Shown: positions 34,029 through 45,925 of the stretch, one piece after another
Layout of the letters: every line of letters begins with the position of its first letter
Position numbering within the stretch: position 1 is the stretch's first letter
Origin: Camillea tinctor
Lineage: Eukaryota > Ascomycota > Sordariomycetes > Xylariales > Xylariaceae
Direction: 5' to 3'
DNA: 64,000 nucleotides
Assembly (NCBI GenBank): GCA_022578605.1
Contig: MU394120.1
Span: 1-64,000 of the forward strand
The notes under the pieces: generated by a model
Databases searched by the model: none
What the model saw: the letters and a program-made list of their open reading frames with translations, nothing else
What the model was told of the DNA's origin: nothing
Translations under genes and position numbers: made by a program

Positions 34029-35391
34029 ATGGTGTCTCTAGCTCTTCTCATACTCAGCGTGCTCCCAGCGACGCTCTGTCTAGAAGTCAAAGCTCCTTAT
34101 GAGAGGAAAAGTAGCGATTGTGTCACGAGAACCGAGCACAAACCATGGTACTATCATACTCCTTACGCTCGAAACGATATCATGCTAACGTAAATGTCAT
34201 AGGACTGACCTAACTCCGAAAGAGAAATCGGATTACATCAAAGGAGACCTTTGTTTAATGTCACTGCCGGCGAGCAGCGGTATCGAAGGTGCCCTAACCA
34301 GGTGGGACGAGCTACAATACGCTCATATTGCACAATCAGATTATATACACGGAGTTGTGAGTGTGTTCAGAGATATCATGGACAACGCATCGTAACTGAT
34401 CCTCCAAGGGCGCGTTCTTGCCTTTCCACCGATACTTCGTTACGGTGCATCAACACCTTCTGCAAGCCGAGTGCAACTATACCGGACCTCTCCCGTAAGT
34501 CATTCTCTCTACCACTCACATACTTTAATGAGTCTCATCGTGATATATAATAGATATTGGGACGAGCCTCTTGACGTTGGCCATCTCAACCAATCAGCGC
34601 TCTTTGATGCAGAACTAGGTTTCGGTGGGAATGGTACCGGACGCGATGGCTGTATCGTCGATGGGCCATTCGCCAATCTCACATTGCACTTCAAAGAGGA
34701 CCTCACAACTTCTGACTATTGTATCTCACGTCGCTTCAACGACAGGGCTTTCTCGAGCGCGGCTAAAGAAAATGTCGACACGTGCTTTGAGAAAAAGACG
34801 TTCGTCGATGCGTGGCGGTGCTATGAAGGGCAACCTCATGGGGCAGGACATGGTGGTGTGATGGGAACCGTAAGACAATTCTTCTTACCATGTTTAAGTA
34901 TTCTGTTATATATTTAGGCTTGGAGACTAACAAAAATGCACCAGATGGTCAACCCTCTTCTCTCACCAGGGGACCCTGTCTTCTTCCTACACCACGGCTA
35001 CCTCGACAAGCTATGGTGGGACTGGCAGGCGGCGAACCTCACGGCCCGCCTGACCGACATTGGCGGTAACAACACCGCGTCGGGGTTTCCCTTTGGCCCC
35101 GGGTCTGGGTTCAATTTCACAGGCGAGCCCCCCTTCGGTGGCGGGAACTCGTCTAACTTCCCGTCTCCCCCGGGATTCCCAGGGGCCCCGCCTTCGAACC
35201 CATCAGGGGGGTTCCCACCGTTCCCTGGCATGAACAGGACTCTGAACACTGCGTTCACGGAATACTTCAACGACGGGGGTAACGTGACCACGCTGAATCA
35301 CACGCTCTGGTCGGCCAATATTATGTTAAACATCACAATTGCCGATGTCATGGATCCTCGTGGCGGGTTCGTCTGTGCTGAATACCTCTGA
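34029..35391 (+). CDS. Secreted tyrosinase (type-3 copper oxidase)
   Basis: The model is join(34029..34147,34203..34356,34409..34494,34554..34869,34945..35391), 373 residues. It begins with a signal peptide (MVSLALLILSVLPATLCLE). The CuA ligands lie in YAHIAQS, DYIHGVGAF and LPFHRYF. The CuB ligands lie in PHGAGHGG and FLHHGYLDKLWWDWQ. YWDEP and SPGDPVFFLHH are family blocks. A roughly 50-residue Gly/Pro/Phe-rich insert with sequons follows CuB, and there is no C-terminal lid domain of the long mushroom type. Four introns of 52-75 bp were placed to restore the family blocks. It oxidises phenols to quinones outside the cell, for example in pigment formation or phenolic detoxification. The 3' end is 149 bp from the convergent MFS gene. 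Confidence 0.9.
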
Positions 35392-35540
35392 TAAATAGGT
35401 GGTACTGGTAAAATTTGGTAGAATGCTATCATATTAGATGCCTCTAAAATTGAGCCCTATTAGGCAAATTTTCTCTTCGTTGGTTAATTACCTAGATAGT
35501 GGAGCTTAGAGTTGTCCCGATAGCGGGCAATAGACTTGTT

Positions 35541-36963
35541 CTAGTCCTCATGGTTCAGTTCGTCCGGAGCTGCGTTTACTGGCAAGTGTGGAAACAAGTT
35601 CCAGCCCATAAACATAACGGTTATACATATAGAAACAACTATAGGCAATGATTGGATGCCGATGCCCTGAGCCATGGTCCCAAGGGCAAAGGGCAGCAGG
35701 GCAGCACCAACCTGTCCAATCGACGCTACGAAAGAAACAGCCCTAACATGAGTTTCTTTTGGAAGGAATCCCAATAACATAACGATGCTGGAAGGGAAGA
35801 GCGGTCCAAAGAAGAAGCCGACAAACGCGATGAGAATCGCAGAGACTAGCGTCATCTCGACAACGGCGAAAAGAATGTTGAGAAGCATGGCAAAGACTAG
35901 ATAGACCGTGACTGCACGTCTCAGACCGACCCTTTCCGTCACGATACCTAGAACAAGTCGTCCACACGCCATTCCAACCCAGAATGCTGTGGAGCACAAC
36001 CCCGACTCATATAGAGATGCGTGTCGTATCCTCGTCATGAACACAACGATCCAGCCAGATATGACAGCTTCAGTACCCACGTATACTAGCAAGTAAGTGG
36101 CACAGATCCATACCACACCTCGAGAAAATGTGGATGCTGGGTTTACTGAATCTTCTTGCGTCGTAGCATTGTTGTTTTGTTCATGGTACCTCTTGACATT
36201 TTCGCATCGAAAAGCGATAACCATAGTACATAGTTCTATGAGGGAAGTAGATAGCTGGTTTGGATTCATACTATCAGTGACAGCAACTAGGTAGTGGAGA
36301 GTCAAGGAAATATCTCACCAGCAAGTAGTACCAATAATACCACTGTTCTTGTTGTGCAGATTCGATCAAGGTGCCTGCAAGGAACGGTCCTAAACCAGCT
36401 CCCACGGAGAACGAACCGTGCAAGAGGCCTGAGACAACATTGGCATTTTCATGAGCTCCTGCCCAAGCGCACAGTGATCCATCAAGGAGACCAGTGCCGA
36501 AAGAACCCACAGCCCAGGCTATTAGAAATACAGCGAAGGGAGGGTGTACAGCACCACCAACGCTAGTAACGACATGTAAAAGAGGTCCAATGACCGCAAC
36601 CCCTATCCGACCGAGTCGAGCATGTATAAGGCGGTTAAGTTGTGCCGCTATCAGATATCCGACAGGACCAAACAGGAAAATGAGTGAGACTTGTGCGTCT
36701 GTGAGGCCATAGTAAACGCTAAGGCGAGGAAGGAGGACACCAATTGATGACAGGAACAAACCCATATTAGCAAAACAAAACATCCCTGCCATTATTTTTG
36801 GCATAGAATCAGTCTGAGTCTGGGCATCAATCTGATTGTCGAGTGTCGCCTGGGGCGAAGGTGAATATTGGCGGTCGTGATTATCGCCATCATCAGCAAC
36901 ATCCTCCCTCAGCAACGGCCCCAGCTCAGGGGAGCGTGATCGTCGCTCCCAAAAAAAACGCAT
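35541..36963 (-). CDS. Major facilitator superfamily transporter (FucP/BSC6-like)
   Basis: The model is complement(join(35541..36254,36319..36963)), 452 residues. The cytosolic N-terminus of about 50 residues is polar. Exon 1 holds about six membrane segments, with GPVGYLIAAQLNRLIHARLGRIG at the loop 2-3 position. Exon 2 holds a central loop (NVKRYHEQNNN) and about six more segments, with WVGMACGRLVLGIVTERVGLRR as the matching loop in the second half. The 64-bp intron starts GTGAGA; I chose the acceptor ACCAG at 36255 to keep phase, and this junction is the least certain part. Proton-coupled uptake or export is expected. Its neighbours, a tyrosinase and a BBE-like oxidase, would fit export of an oxidised metabolite, but the substrate cannot be read. 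Confidence 0.85.
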
Positions 36964-38306
36964 TTTCTGATTTTTCTATTTGCAAAATATGATAGCAGAA
37001 TAAGATCAAACTACTTTGTTTCGTTGTAGAGACGGATAAGGGAGACTTTGTTCAATATTCCAAGAGTGGTGAAGGTGGTAGGTCTTATATAACCCAAGCA
37101 GAATGCCAAGAATCTATAAGTTTCCATCAACAATACGAGTCTGGTAGCATCAGCTCCTAAGCACTGATTGTTTCCACATAGCACACGATTCGTTCCCGAG
37201 CCCCTCGTGGCCACTATGTGTAAGTTCACTGGGTTGAGCTGTCGGTTTCCGTGGCCTCGACCGTTATAAAAGGGGCTTCGGATCCCAGCATCCGCTCATC
37301 TAGCCTTGCGGAGGCCCGTGTTACGTAGGAGCTCAAGCCAGGTACAACCAGTGTAATAAAGAAGGGAAGAGGAAGGACAGAAAGGAATGCTTAGTTGTTT
37401 CGAAAACTATAAGAGGGAGAGAGCCATTATATACAGTGAGAGGGCTCCGTGCTTGGGGCTAATCCCCTGGTACAGCTGCTGCTGCTGCTGTGACAGCCTG
37501 TAAATTAAGTGCAACTCCGCCAGTTGAGCAAAAGTATGGCGGAGTTGCACTTATAGGCCTCCGTGCCTTCGTAAGCCCCATTCATTTGGCGGGAAAACAT
37601 CGGACTCCCGGATCCATGGACCGTTATGGCTAAACTACGGAAAATATGAGTTCGTATTGCAGGCCAAGTGACAGCTAAGATGGGTGCAAGAAATAGAAAT
37701 AGGGATGATGTACAGTGTATTGAAGTTAGATAGGGGCTACAACTAACTAGCGGGCGGGGATAGCTTTATTACTTGAACCTCAATATACGAGAGAAGATTG
37801 TTCCCTCTTATAAATGTTAACTTGCAGACCTACATAAAGTTCCTAGTAGTAGTACCAAGACCAGCGAATAACAAGGTAGGTACTCTCCATTGAATCGATT
37901 AATATATAGTATCAGATTATCATAAAAATATACCTACCTGCTACTATCTATTTAGTTAAAGGTTTAAGAATAGTGAGATCCTTAACCTAAAACCATGAAT
38001 GACATACCATTTATGTATCTATATTGTGTCTTCTCATTCTACGCTTTCCGTCAAGTCTTATTTTTGTAAGATGAACGATGGGTTGTTGATATATAGATCA
38101 ATATTTATAAATCAATATTAAATATTTATAAAGTTTCACATGTGCCTAAGACGTGTTTAGATTATGGAGTTTAGGTTCATTTCGCCATTGATTTATGTAA
38201 GACCTAAGATAGCTTTCATAATCCGGCTAGTTATCAGAGGTTACTCTTTTGAAGACTAGAAACTCCACGAGCTCAATACTACGTATCTGCCATCTACATT
38301 CGTCCT
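36964..38306. other. Intergenic, about 1.3 kb
   Basis: No gene seen. It contains the MFS promoter, a GCTGCTGCTGCTGCTG tract near 37477-37492 and the inverted-repeat relic at 37506-37553. Confidence 0.5.
37506..37553. mobile_element. Tc1/mariner-like terminal relic: 15-bp inverted ends flanked by TA
   Basis: AGTGCAACTCCGCCA at 37508-37522 is perfectly inverted at 37537-37551 with a 14-base centre. TA dinucleotides lie on both sides (37506-37507 and 37552-37553), the target duplication of Tc1/mariner/Fot1-type elements. At only 44 bp it cannot be functional and probably results from internal deletion. As RNA it would form a 17-bp hairpin. Confidence 0.55.
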
Positions 38307-40120
38307 TCATGCCATATTTGGTAATTTGAACCCCCCTGGCACTCTCGTCTGGAAAACACCACTCGGATCATACTTAGAAGAGACAGCCCACATTTTGAGC
38401 ACATTCTCCTCGCCGTAGCTAGCTACGACATCCTGCGATGCATCGGCGTAGTTCATATAGCGGTACGGGACATAAGTACCGGCGTCCTTAGTATATTGTT
38501 CCAGCTCATCCTTCCAGGCCAACATCTTCTTCCGTCCTAAGGCTTCTTGGTCGACACCATTGAGTCCAAGTGAACCAAGTAGGATGACTGTATTTTCCTC
38601 TTGTTTGCTAATACCCAGAATATTGCCCCCTCTTTCAGCTGCGTGCCGCCCGACTATGGCAGGCAGGGGCTGGAAAAAGCACTGCGTCTCAAAGTCGCCG
38701 TCGGATGATTCAACTTTCATCTCATCTACGAGTTTGTTGTGCAGATCTACTGCTTTCGCCAGAGTGTCTAGGTCATTCTTAAATGTAAGGGTAAACCATA
38801 TGTTCCTATAAAAGAGCATATTTGTTAGGTGCTTGTCCAGTAGAGTCCAAGGAGAATTAAAGGGTTAACTAACCGATATCCCTCTGTTTGGGTATTTAGC
38901 GCAACGGTCGACATATTGTTTGTCGTCACTGTAGAGTTAATCGCTCCCGGTATCGCAAGAAAATCATTAAAAATAGGAGCGTTTGCTGTACCCGAGACAT
39001 CTGACACAGAGGTAAAAATGAGGGTCTGCTTCTGTGCAGGCCTGTAGGCCCAAAAGTGCATGGCAGAACCATTCTGGTAGGATTCGACGTCGTCAATCCA
39101 ATTTTTCAGGGCTGGCAGGTGAACCTTTCCTACGCTCTCGGGATGCACCATGGAGACGCCCCAAATGGGACTTGTGCGAAATGCCGCTATATCAAACCGC
39201 GTAACGATGCCAAAATTGCTGCCACCGCCCTTAAGCGCTTCAAAGAGGTCTGCGTTTTCGTCCGAACTGGCAGTGACAATCCTACCGTCTGCCAAAACCA
39301 CCTCATACGATTTTACGTTATCACACGCAAGCCCTTGTCGGAACAAGTATAGAGAGCAACCACCTCCAGCCAATAGTCCACCAGCACCAACCGTGCCAAT
39401 GCGACCGCCTATATTCAAGCCATGAGTCAGTGATCCCCCATTCTAGTGATTGTACAGGAAGTTTCAGGCATATCTTAGACATTATTATGGTCTCCAGAGA
39501 AACTAGGAAAGGAAGCGAGAAAAGTTGTCATGAAAATACTGACCTGTAACGCCAACGCCAAGTGCATCAAGAGTTCGATAAACCTCTAGCCAGTGGCTAC
39601 CGGGCCCAATCGAGGCTAGGCCTGTGGCCGGATCATATGTCGTACTATTCAACAAACCTATAGATAGATCATGTCAGTGATGTATTCAAAGGCCTCACTC
39701 TCTTAATGGTTGTATGTAACCTACTCAGATCAACAGTGACCCCATCCACTATGTTGTTTGCGCCAGCGTTGGACGAGTGGCCACCGCTGCGGACAGCAAA
39801 CTCGCACTTGGTCTCCTCGACCAGAGTCTTAACCACTGCGGAGACCTCCTCGGTGTTTCGTGGCAGGACAAAACATTTCGGGGTAAGCTGAGACGTGAGA
39901 GACCAGTAGGACTCGACCCTCTCCTGATATAGCGGATCGCCGGGAGAATAGACATTAGGGACTCCCGCATCCTTGAGCAATTGACACTAAATAAGTCAGT
40001 AAGGGGCTAGCTTGTTAATGAGTTCAAAATACGCACACAGATATCAGGTGCCATCCTGGGGGCTTGGGTGATGGATCCGGTACTGAGATAATGGAGGAAA
40101 GTTGTGACAGCAGACTTCAT
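38307..40120 (-). CDS. BBE-like FAD-linked oxidase
   Basis: The model is complement(join(38307..38805,38874..39408,39544..39657,39725..39986,40037..40120)), 497 residues. The FAD-binding PCMH domain covers about 45-230: CFVLPRNTEEVSAVV, then RSGGHSSNAG, whose His is the usual covalent FAD attachment site, then VDLSLLNSTTYDP, IGPGSHWLEVYRTL and GGRIGTVGAGGLLAGGG. The second cysteine attachment found in bicovalent BBE enzymes is not seen. The BBE C-terminal domain has YMNYAD and SKYDPSGVFQ. There is no obvious signal peptide. Introns are 50, 67, 135 and 68 bp with CTGAC or CTAAC branches. Such enzymes oxidise alcohols, amines or cyclise metabolites and are common in fungal secondary metabolism. 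Confidence 0.87.
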
Positions 40121-43100
40121 TTTGAATGCTTAGTAGAGTAGTTGCTAGAATATTTTAGCATCAAGAGTCGTCTATTGAGCTTCTTAAGTATTGGGAATCA
40201 AGAGTATATTCGTCTAGTAACTATTTTGATGGTGTGCTGGCTTGTGAGCAGGAGTCACATCGCCAACCTCTTCAGATATTTGCCGGCAGATCGGAACGAT
40301 GAGGCAACCAATTAGGGCGTTTCGTATGCTGAAAATTGTTGCCAAAACAACATGATAGGGTCTCCGTAGAGAGGGGAACCGCTTATAGGATCCGATAGTG
40401 GCTTCATTATCTGCAAACTCCAAGTCTCGGTCTTGTACCACAACCTTCGAAACTTGAACGGCCGCATATGCAAGTCCAAGTCATTGTCGGTTCTACCGAT
40501 ATTTCCCCATTTCCACGGTCTCTCCTGGTTTTGTTGCACTCAATAGCCAATATTTGGCCCATTTTATGACATGAGCTTCCACTTAGTATCACGATCCAAC
40601 CAGGAATCAGACACAACTATTGCATGTTTCCCCTTTGACATGAAGCCGATGATTACCCAGGGAATGCAAGAGGAGCTCGAAAGCCGGGCCGTGTCCCGGT
40701 ATGGGAACTTGACATCAGAATGTAAGTCAAGGCGGAAAAACTCCGCCAACATAGATTAGGAGGCATGGAGCGGGATGTAAATCAAAGGGGCTACTGCTCT
40801 TTTGCTAATATATCCAACTTACAGTTACTTTTACCTCAAGTTTGACGAGTTCAGTGAGTGTGCATTACGGAAATATATGGTCCCTATGTATATGATACCT
40901 CTAGTTCATATAGTTATCCTTAAGCATAACTCTGGATAACAAAACCCTGTAAATATAGGTTATGTATTTCTCTTATGAACCCACCTGGGTATTTTCTCAA
41001 TCATTGTACGGTGTATCAAGGGCCAGCGTTTTACCTAATGGATATATAAATGTGTTAAAGGGATTCAAAATCTATTCTTGTTTAGGCAGTTAGAAGCCAG
41101 TAATTAGAAAAAGTCGAATAGACGTGATGTTCAGGTTGGGCTATGTGCTACTACAATTGGCTAGGCCTCAAGTGTGTATGTAAGTGACTTGTCTCAATGT
41201 CTGATTCTAGCAACGTCCGGCTAAGCGGCCCAGAGAGCTCACAAGCAGGAGTGTTTCACGTACATATTTGACATTAGATGTCCTATCCAAGCTGTCAGAC
41301 CGGTGTGATCTATGGGCTGCATGTATTGTGACTTTACATCCTAGAGCGGACCAGAGGTGTGAGGTTGTAATCGAAGACGATGCTAGTACACAGTGACCGC
41401 TGCCGGTTAAGCTTCGGTACTTTGTCTCTGCCGATGATTAACCGTGACCCCACTTGCCGTAAAGAGCAGTGTGGGTGTGCATCGCCCGCGTCTATTGGTC
41501 ATCCATAATAGTCCAGACCCCCGCACCCCGCCGCCCCGTTCTCCCTGCCATGCAACTTTATTGTTTGAATTTACACTATCAAGCAGCAGCCAAGGAAACT
41601 GGAAATAGACTATCACACGAGGACACATGTAGATATTGCCAATCACGAACCTACATATGTGAAGCGTATGTGGGCGAGCTATCCTAAGCCACCCCATGGC
41701 ATGAAGCTAAACAGTCTGGTTCCGTTGGTTCGGCCCATCCGGGATTCTCTTCTATAAGTTACATAGTTAACCGCCCTCTGTTAAAAAGCCTATGCTGGAC
41801 GAACTAACAAGTGATATTCCTTTCTTTTCTAGCCAGTACAATAGCCCTTAACCAACCGTGTCTAATCGTATATTGCGTAGGTCCTATCTGCATATGTGAT
41901 TTAGTTGTTGCTCGCAAGGCTTCGATATTATTCTCGGGACTCTTCAGTGTACATTCTAAGGACCCGTGTTCTCTAAGGTAGGTCCTCGCGGACGTACTAT
42001 AAAGGGGGTGGAGTACATGGTCCCCTAACGACCATTGATGCCTTATCCAGAAACATACCTAAATCTTAGTTATTTCTGTATTAAAAAAATAGTAAACTTG
42101 AAAGAATATGCTGTCGCTAGATATACATATATACGGAAATAAATTATTCTCCCCTAGTTGCTCCCGTACTCCCAATTCCAAGTCCTTCCAAAGCTCTTAG
42201 TTTTCATATTCCTGTCTTCTAACTTCCACACAAATCTTCTGCTCAACATCCCGTTCTAAAAAATTGCCTTGGGCGTGATTCATAAAGTTGTCATGGAGAA
42301 CCAGAAATAGCCTTGAAATACCAGGAGACCTTTGATGACATACTGTTGCATTATGTTGCTAGCAAAAGCATTGTTAAAGGGGGGTTAGCTTATACGTAAT
42401 GTCCTACCCGCCGACTTTCTACCTTTCACACTTCGTTGTGTGCCCCCTTACTCGCTCACCATAAAGTCTCACGATAACCACTTAGAGGGCTGAGTACACC
42501 CAATATAGTTTCATGGTACAATAGGCATAATATCCATATTATCACTTGGTTTTACTGTCAAGAACTAAGGTGGGAGGAATGAGTCTTTGCACAATCCGTA
42601 CTTGATACGATATATGCACCGTGCCAGTTTGGCGCCCTTGGTCAACGCATACCTCCATATTGATGAGCACCTCTCTTATCCCAGGACTTCATAAACATAT
42701 TAAATCAGATACAAGCTTCTATACAAAATTCTACCGACAAGTAAGGTAAGCTCCATAAATCCTCTCATGTGTGGATAGTAATTAAGCCTAAGATAAAGTA
42801 GGACCTAGTAACAGCGTACCATGTTTATCATTTCCCTTGCTTAGCTAATTATATTTTCCATCACATTTATACGGGACGTCTTTACTCTATTTATTCTGTA
42901 AAAGCACCAAATGTAATAACCCTGAGTAGTTTATTATCATACCATAACAAAAGCAAAACAAATCATTGTCAGTGGCAGTTCCACCAGCAAACCTGTTCAA
43001 ATTCATCTTGACGTCGATGAACAGACATGCACGTACCTGACGTTGCACAATACCGAATATTACGTCAATGTGACACACACCACCCCAATGCGCACACGTA

Positions 43101-43412
43101 ACGATGAGAGAACAAACAACAATTACACGTTAAACACCCTCAATATATGAACGTATCTATTTTTGTATACTCTATCTATTTTAGACTTGGCAGCTCCCAG
43201 AATACACACGCAACCCCTAAGTTTCCCATACAGATACATACTACTCTTATAGCGTTCACACGCATCTCATCCCCTACTAATTTCCACCCTTGGAGCTATC
43301 AACCGCAATTCAAGGTTTGCACTTAACTTTACCAACCGCGCCAGCCTTTTTATTTCACCATCCCACTTTATACAGCTCTAAGTCCACCATTGAATCGATA
43401 TTCCATCCGACC
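40121..43412. other. Gene-poor region, about 3.3 kb
   Basis: No supported gene. Several 60-95 codon frames occur on both strands without family features. A copy of the dispersed palindromic motif is at 42358-42395. The last few hundred bases should contain the promoter of the 6PGDH-like gene. Confidence 0.5.
42358..42395 (+). repeat. Dispersed ~45-bp palindromic motif, copy E (shortened)
   Basis: GCTAGCAAAAGCATTGTTAA, then AGGGGGG, then TTAGCTTATACG. It shares both ends with copy D but has a shorter centre. Confidence 0.5.
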
Positions 43413-45084
43413 ATGCCCGAACTCGAGGTAAAGAAGGTAAAAAAACCAACCCTCCTAAAGCCTCCACCCCGTGCCCTTCACCGGTTAACATCCCACCCTC
43501 CCAGGTCGGCATGCTAGGCGTCGGCAGCATGGGCGCCATGCTCGCGCTCCTCATGGCCGAGCGCGGCTACGAAGTCTACTTCTGGGACCCCAGTACGCAT
43601 CTCCTCCCTTCCCTTCCGCCATCCTCTCTATCCCAACCCCTTCCACTAACCCCTCCCTCCCCCTCGCAGGCGAAAAAAACACATCCACCCTCACCACCCA
43701 CTCGACCACCCTCCACCTCACCCCGCGCATCCACCACAGCAGCACCCCCTCCTCCCTCTGCGCCTCGCTCTCCCCTCCGCGCGTTCTCCTCCTCAGCACC
43801 CCGCACGGCTCCGCAGCGGACCGCTGCATCGCCTCGCTCTCGCCACACCTGTCGCCGGGGGACCTCGTGCTCGACTGCGGGAACTCGCACTGGGGGGCCA
43901 CGGAGCGGCGGCAGCATGCTCTCGCGGCGCAGGGGGTGCATTTACTCGGGTGCGGCGTCTCGGGCGGGTATCAGAGCGCGCGGGCGGGGCCGTCCATCAC
44001 CCCGGGGGGCAGCGCCGCGGCGCTGGACGCCGTGATGCCGTTCCTGCGGACGCTCGCGGCGCGCGACGGGAGCGGGAAGCCGTGCGTGGTGCGCGTGGGC
44101 CCGGGGGGCAGCGGGCACTATGTGAAGATGGTGCATAATGGGATCGAGCAGGGGATGATGGGCGCGGTGGCTGAGGCGTGGCTGCTGCTGAAGCGGGGGC
44201 TCGGGCTCGGGCACGACGAGGTGGGGGGTGTCCTGCGGGATTGGAATGATGACGGGTCCAGCCCGCTGCGCGATTGCTTCCTCGTCGCCATTGGCGCGGA
44301 TGTTGAGCGTGCGACGGACGAGAGTAGTGGTGGCGGCGGGCGCCACGTGGTGTCGCAGGTTCGCGACACGGTGGTGCAGGACGTCGACGAAGAAGAGGGC
44401 ACTGGGGTCTGGACGTGCGAAGAGGCAGTGGCGCGGCATGTGCCGGCGGCATCGATCGTGAGTGCGCACTTGTTCCGGTGCGCATCCGCGGACCTTGCCC
44501 GGCGGCAGAGGAACCGGCAGTCTGGGAACGGTGGCGTTAGTGGCCAATCCCTCTCGGTCAGGTCGGAAGAGCGAGAACAGTTCATCGAGGCGCTGCGCAC
44601 AACGACGTACTTCAGCTTCCTGGCGTGCTTCGTGCAGGGTCTCGACCTGATTCGGCAGAAGGACAAGGACCGCGGGTGGGGGCTTGACTACAGGGAGATA
44701 CTGCAGCTCTGGCGGGGAGGTTGCATCATCAAAGCCTCGCACATCACGGACCTGCTCGAGCGGATGTTCTCGCGCGCGGATCACGACCCCGACGACATCT
44801 TGTCCAACCCGGAGGTCGGGCACGAGCTAGCGCGGTGCTTTCCCGCAGCTAAGCAGGTCGTGCTGCGGGCCGTCGAGGCCGACCTGTTTGTGCCCGTCAT
44901 CAGCCAGACGCTCGAGTACTACAAGTACGAGACCTCGACGGAGCTGCCGACTCAATTCATGGAGGCCCAGCTCGACTACTTCGGTCAGCATATGTTCGAA
45001 CGGAAAGATGACCCGGTTCGCGGACCGACCAAGGGGGAGCATCACTTCGAGTGGAAGCCTGCTAAGGGCTCATCGGACGAGTAA
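43413..45084 (+). CDS. 6-phosphogluconate dehydrogenase-like protein
   Basis: The model is join(43413..43427,43505..43592,43670..45084), 505 residues. Tiny exon 1 encodes MPELE; both introns are 77 bp, with TTAAC or CTAAC branches. The Rossmann motif is GVGSMGAMLA. Family blocks follow: LDCGNSHW, GVSGGYQSARAGPSITPGG, GHYVKMVHNGIEQGMMGAVAEAW (substrate and catalytic Lys/Asn), LWRGGCIIKASHI and LDYFGQHMFERKD. Expected reaction: oxidative decarboxylation of 6-phosphogluconate to ribulose 5-phosphate. Two oddities: the second beta strand ends in YFWDPS, where NADP-dependent 6PGDH has an Asn-Arg-Thr motif, and there is an insert of about 60 residues rich in Gly, Glu and Arg (about 300-360). It may be a diverged second isoenzyme. 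The gene is strikingly more GC-rich than its flanks. Confidence 0.87.
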
Positions 45085-45925
45085 CCGAATAGACACATTT
45101 TCGTGAAGAATAACACCTAGAAAAGTCGCCTTTTTTAAAGTCGGAAAGTTTAATCATATAAGGAATTGTTGTCAGTACGGAGACTCAAGGTGTTGTAATT
45201 CTTATCTTTTGAGAAGTTCGTAATTCGCAGCACGAATGCTCCGTGTATATTGGCTTTGAGTAAATTACTACTTCGATTTGTCGGCAAGCCAGGCTCTACC
45301 CGAATTGAGGTGTAAGCCTCTCATCCCTTAAGCACTAGCGATCCGAGATGATCTCCCCCATTTCACACGTCAGCACATAACCCCCTTGCGTATTTTTCCT
45401 ATCCCTCCTCATTAAATTCGTACCCGTTCCTCCAACTTGCGCACGTAGTGTTTGGGGCTAAAAGCCCCAGATATGGGATCCACTGCGATGATAAACGTGC
45501 GATGCCGCGCAACAAGGTGCGAGCTGATTATTAGGTACTTCGTATTATTAAGTTCGTCCATGATAGCCTCAGAGCCCATGAGCGATTCGTATGTATGTGA
45601 CATAACATGAAATATGCAGAGGGCTCAAAACCCCACGTTCCCGCAGGTTTTGTCGTTCCTCATATGCTGTAAGTCGTTGCCCAGCCGTCCAAACTCCTGT
45701 AAGTGCTCTCCCCTTGTTTATACGTATTATCTACATGTCAAACGCCGACATTCTCGGCCGTTACCCGTCGTAGTCTTGTCAATGAATACCTCGTCGCCAA
45801 ATAAAAGGTCACTAATACAAAGGTCGAAAGGTTGCAGCTGCGGTATCCGACAGCGACTAGTTTAAGCTCACGCCAAGGGGTAATTTTTAGGTACCCCGAC
45901 ACGCTTTGCATAGACCCGGAGGGCT
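45085..45925. other. Convergent intergenic region
   Basis: About 840 bp between the 3' ends of the 6PGDH-like and elongase genes. No supported gene. Confidence 0.5.

Noticed and set aside
43551..44823. Long minus-strand frames of up to 293 codons opposite the 6PGDH-like gene
   Set aside because: They are Arg/Pro/His-rich shadows caused by the high GC content of the real gene on the plus strand, which has clear family motifs.
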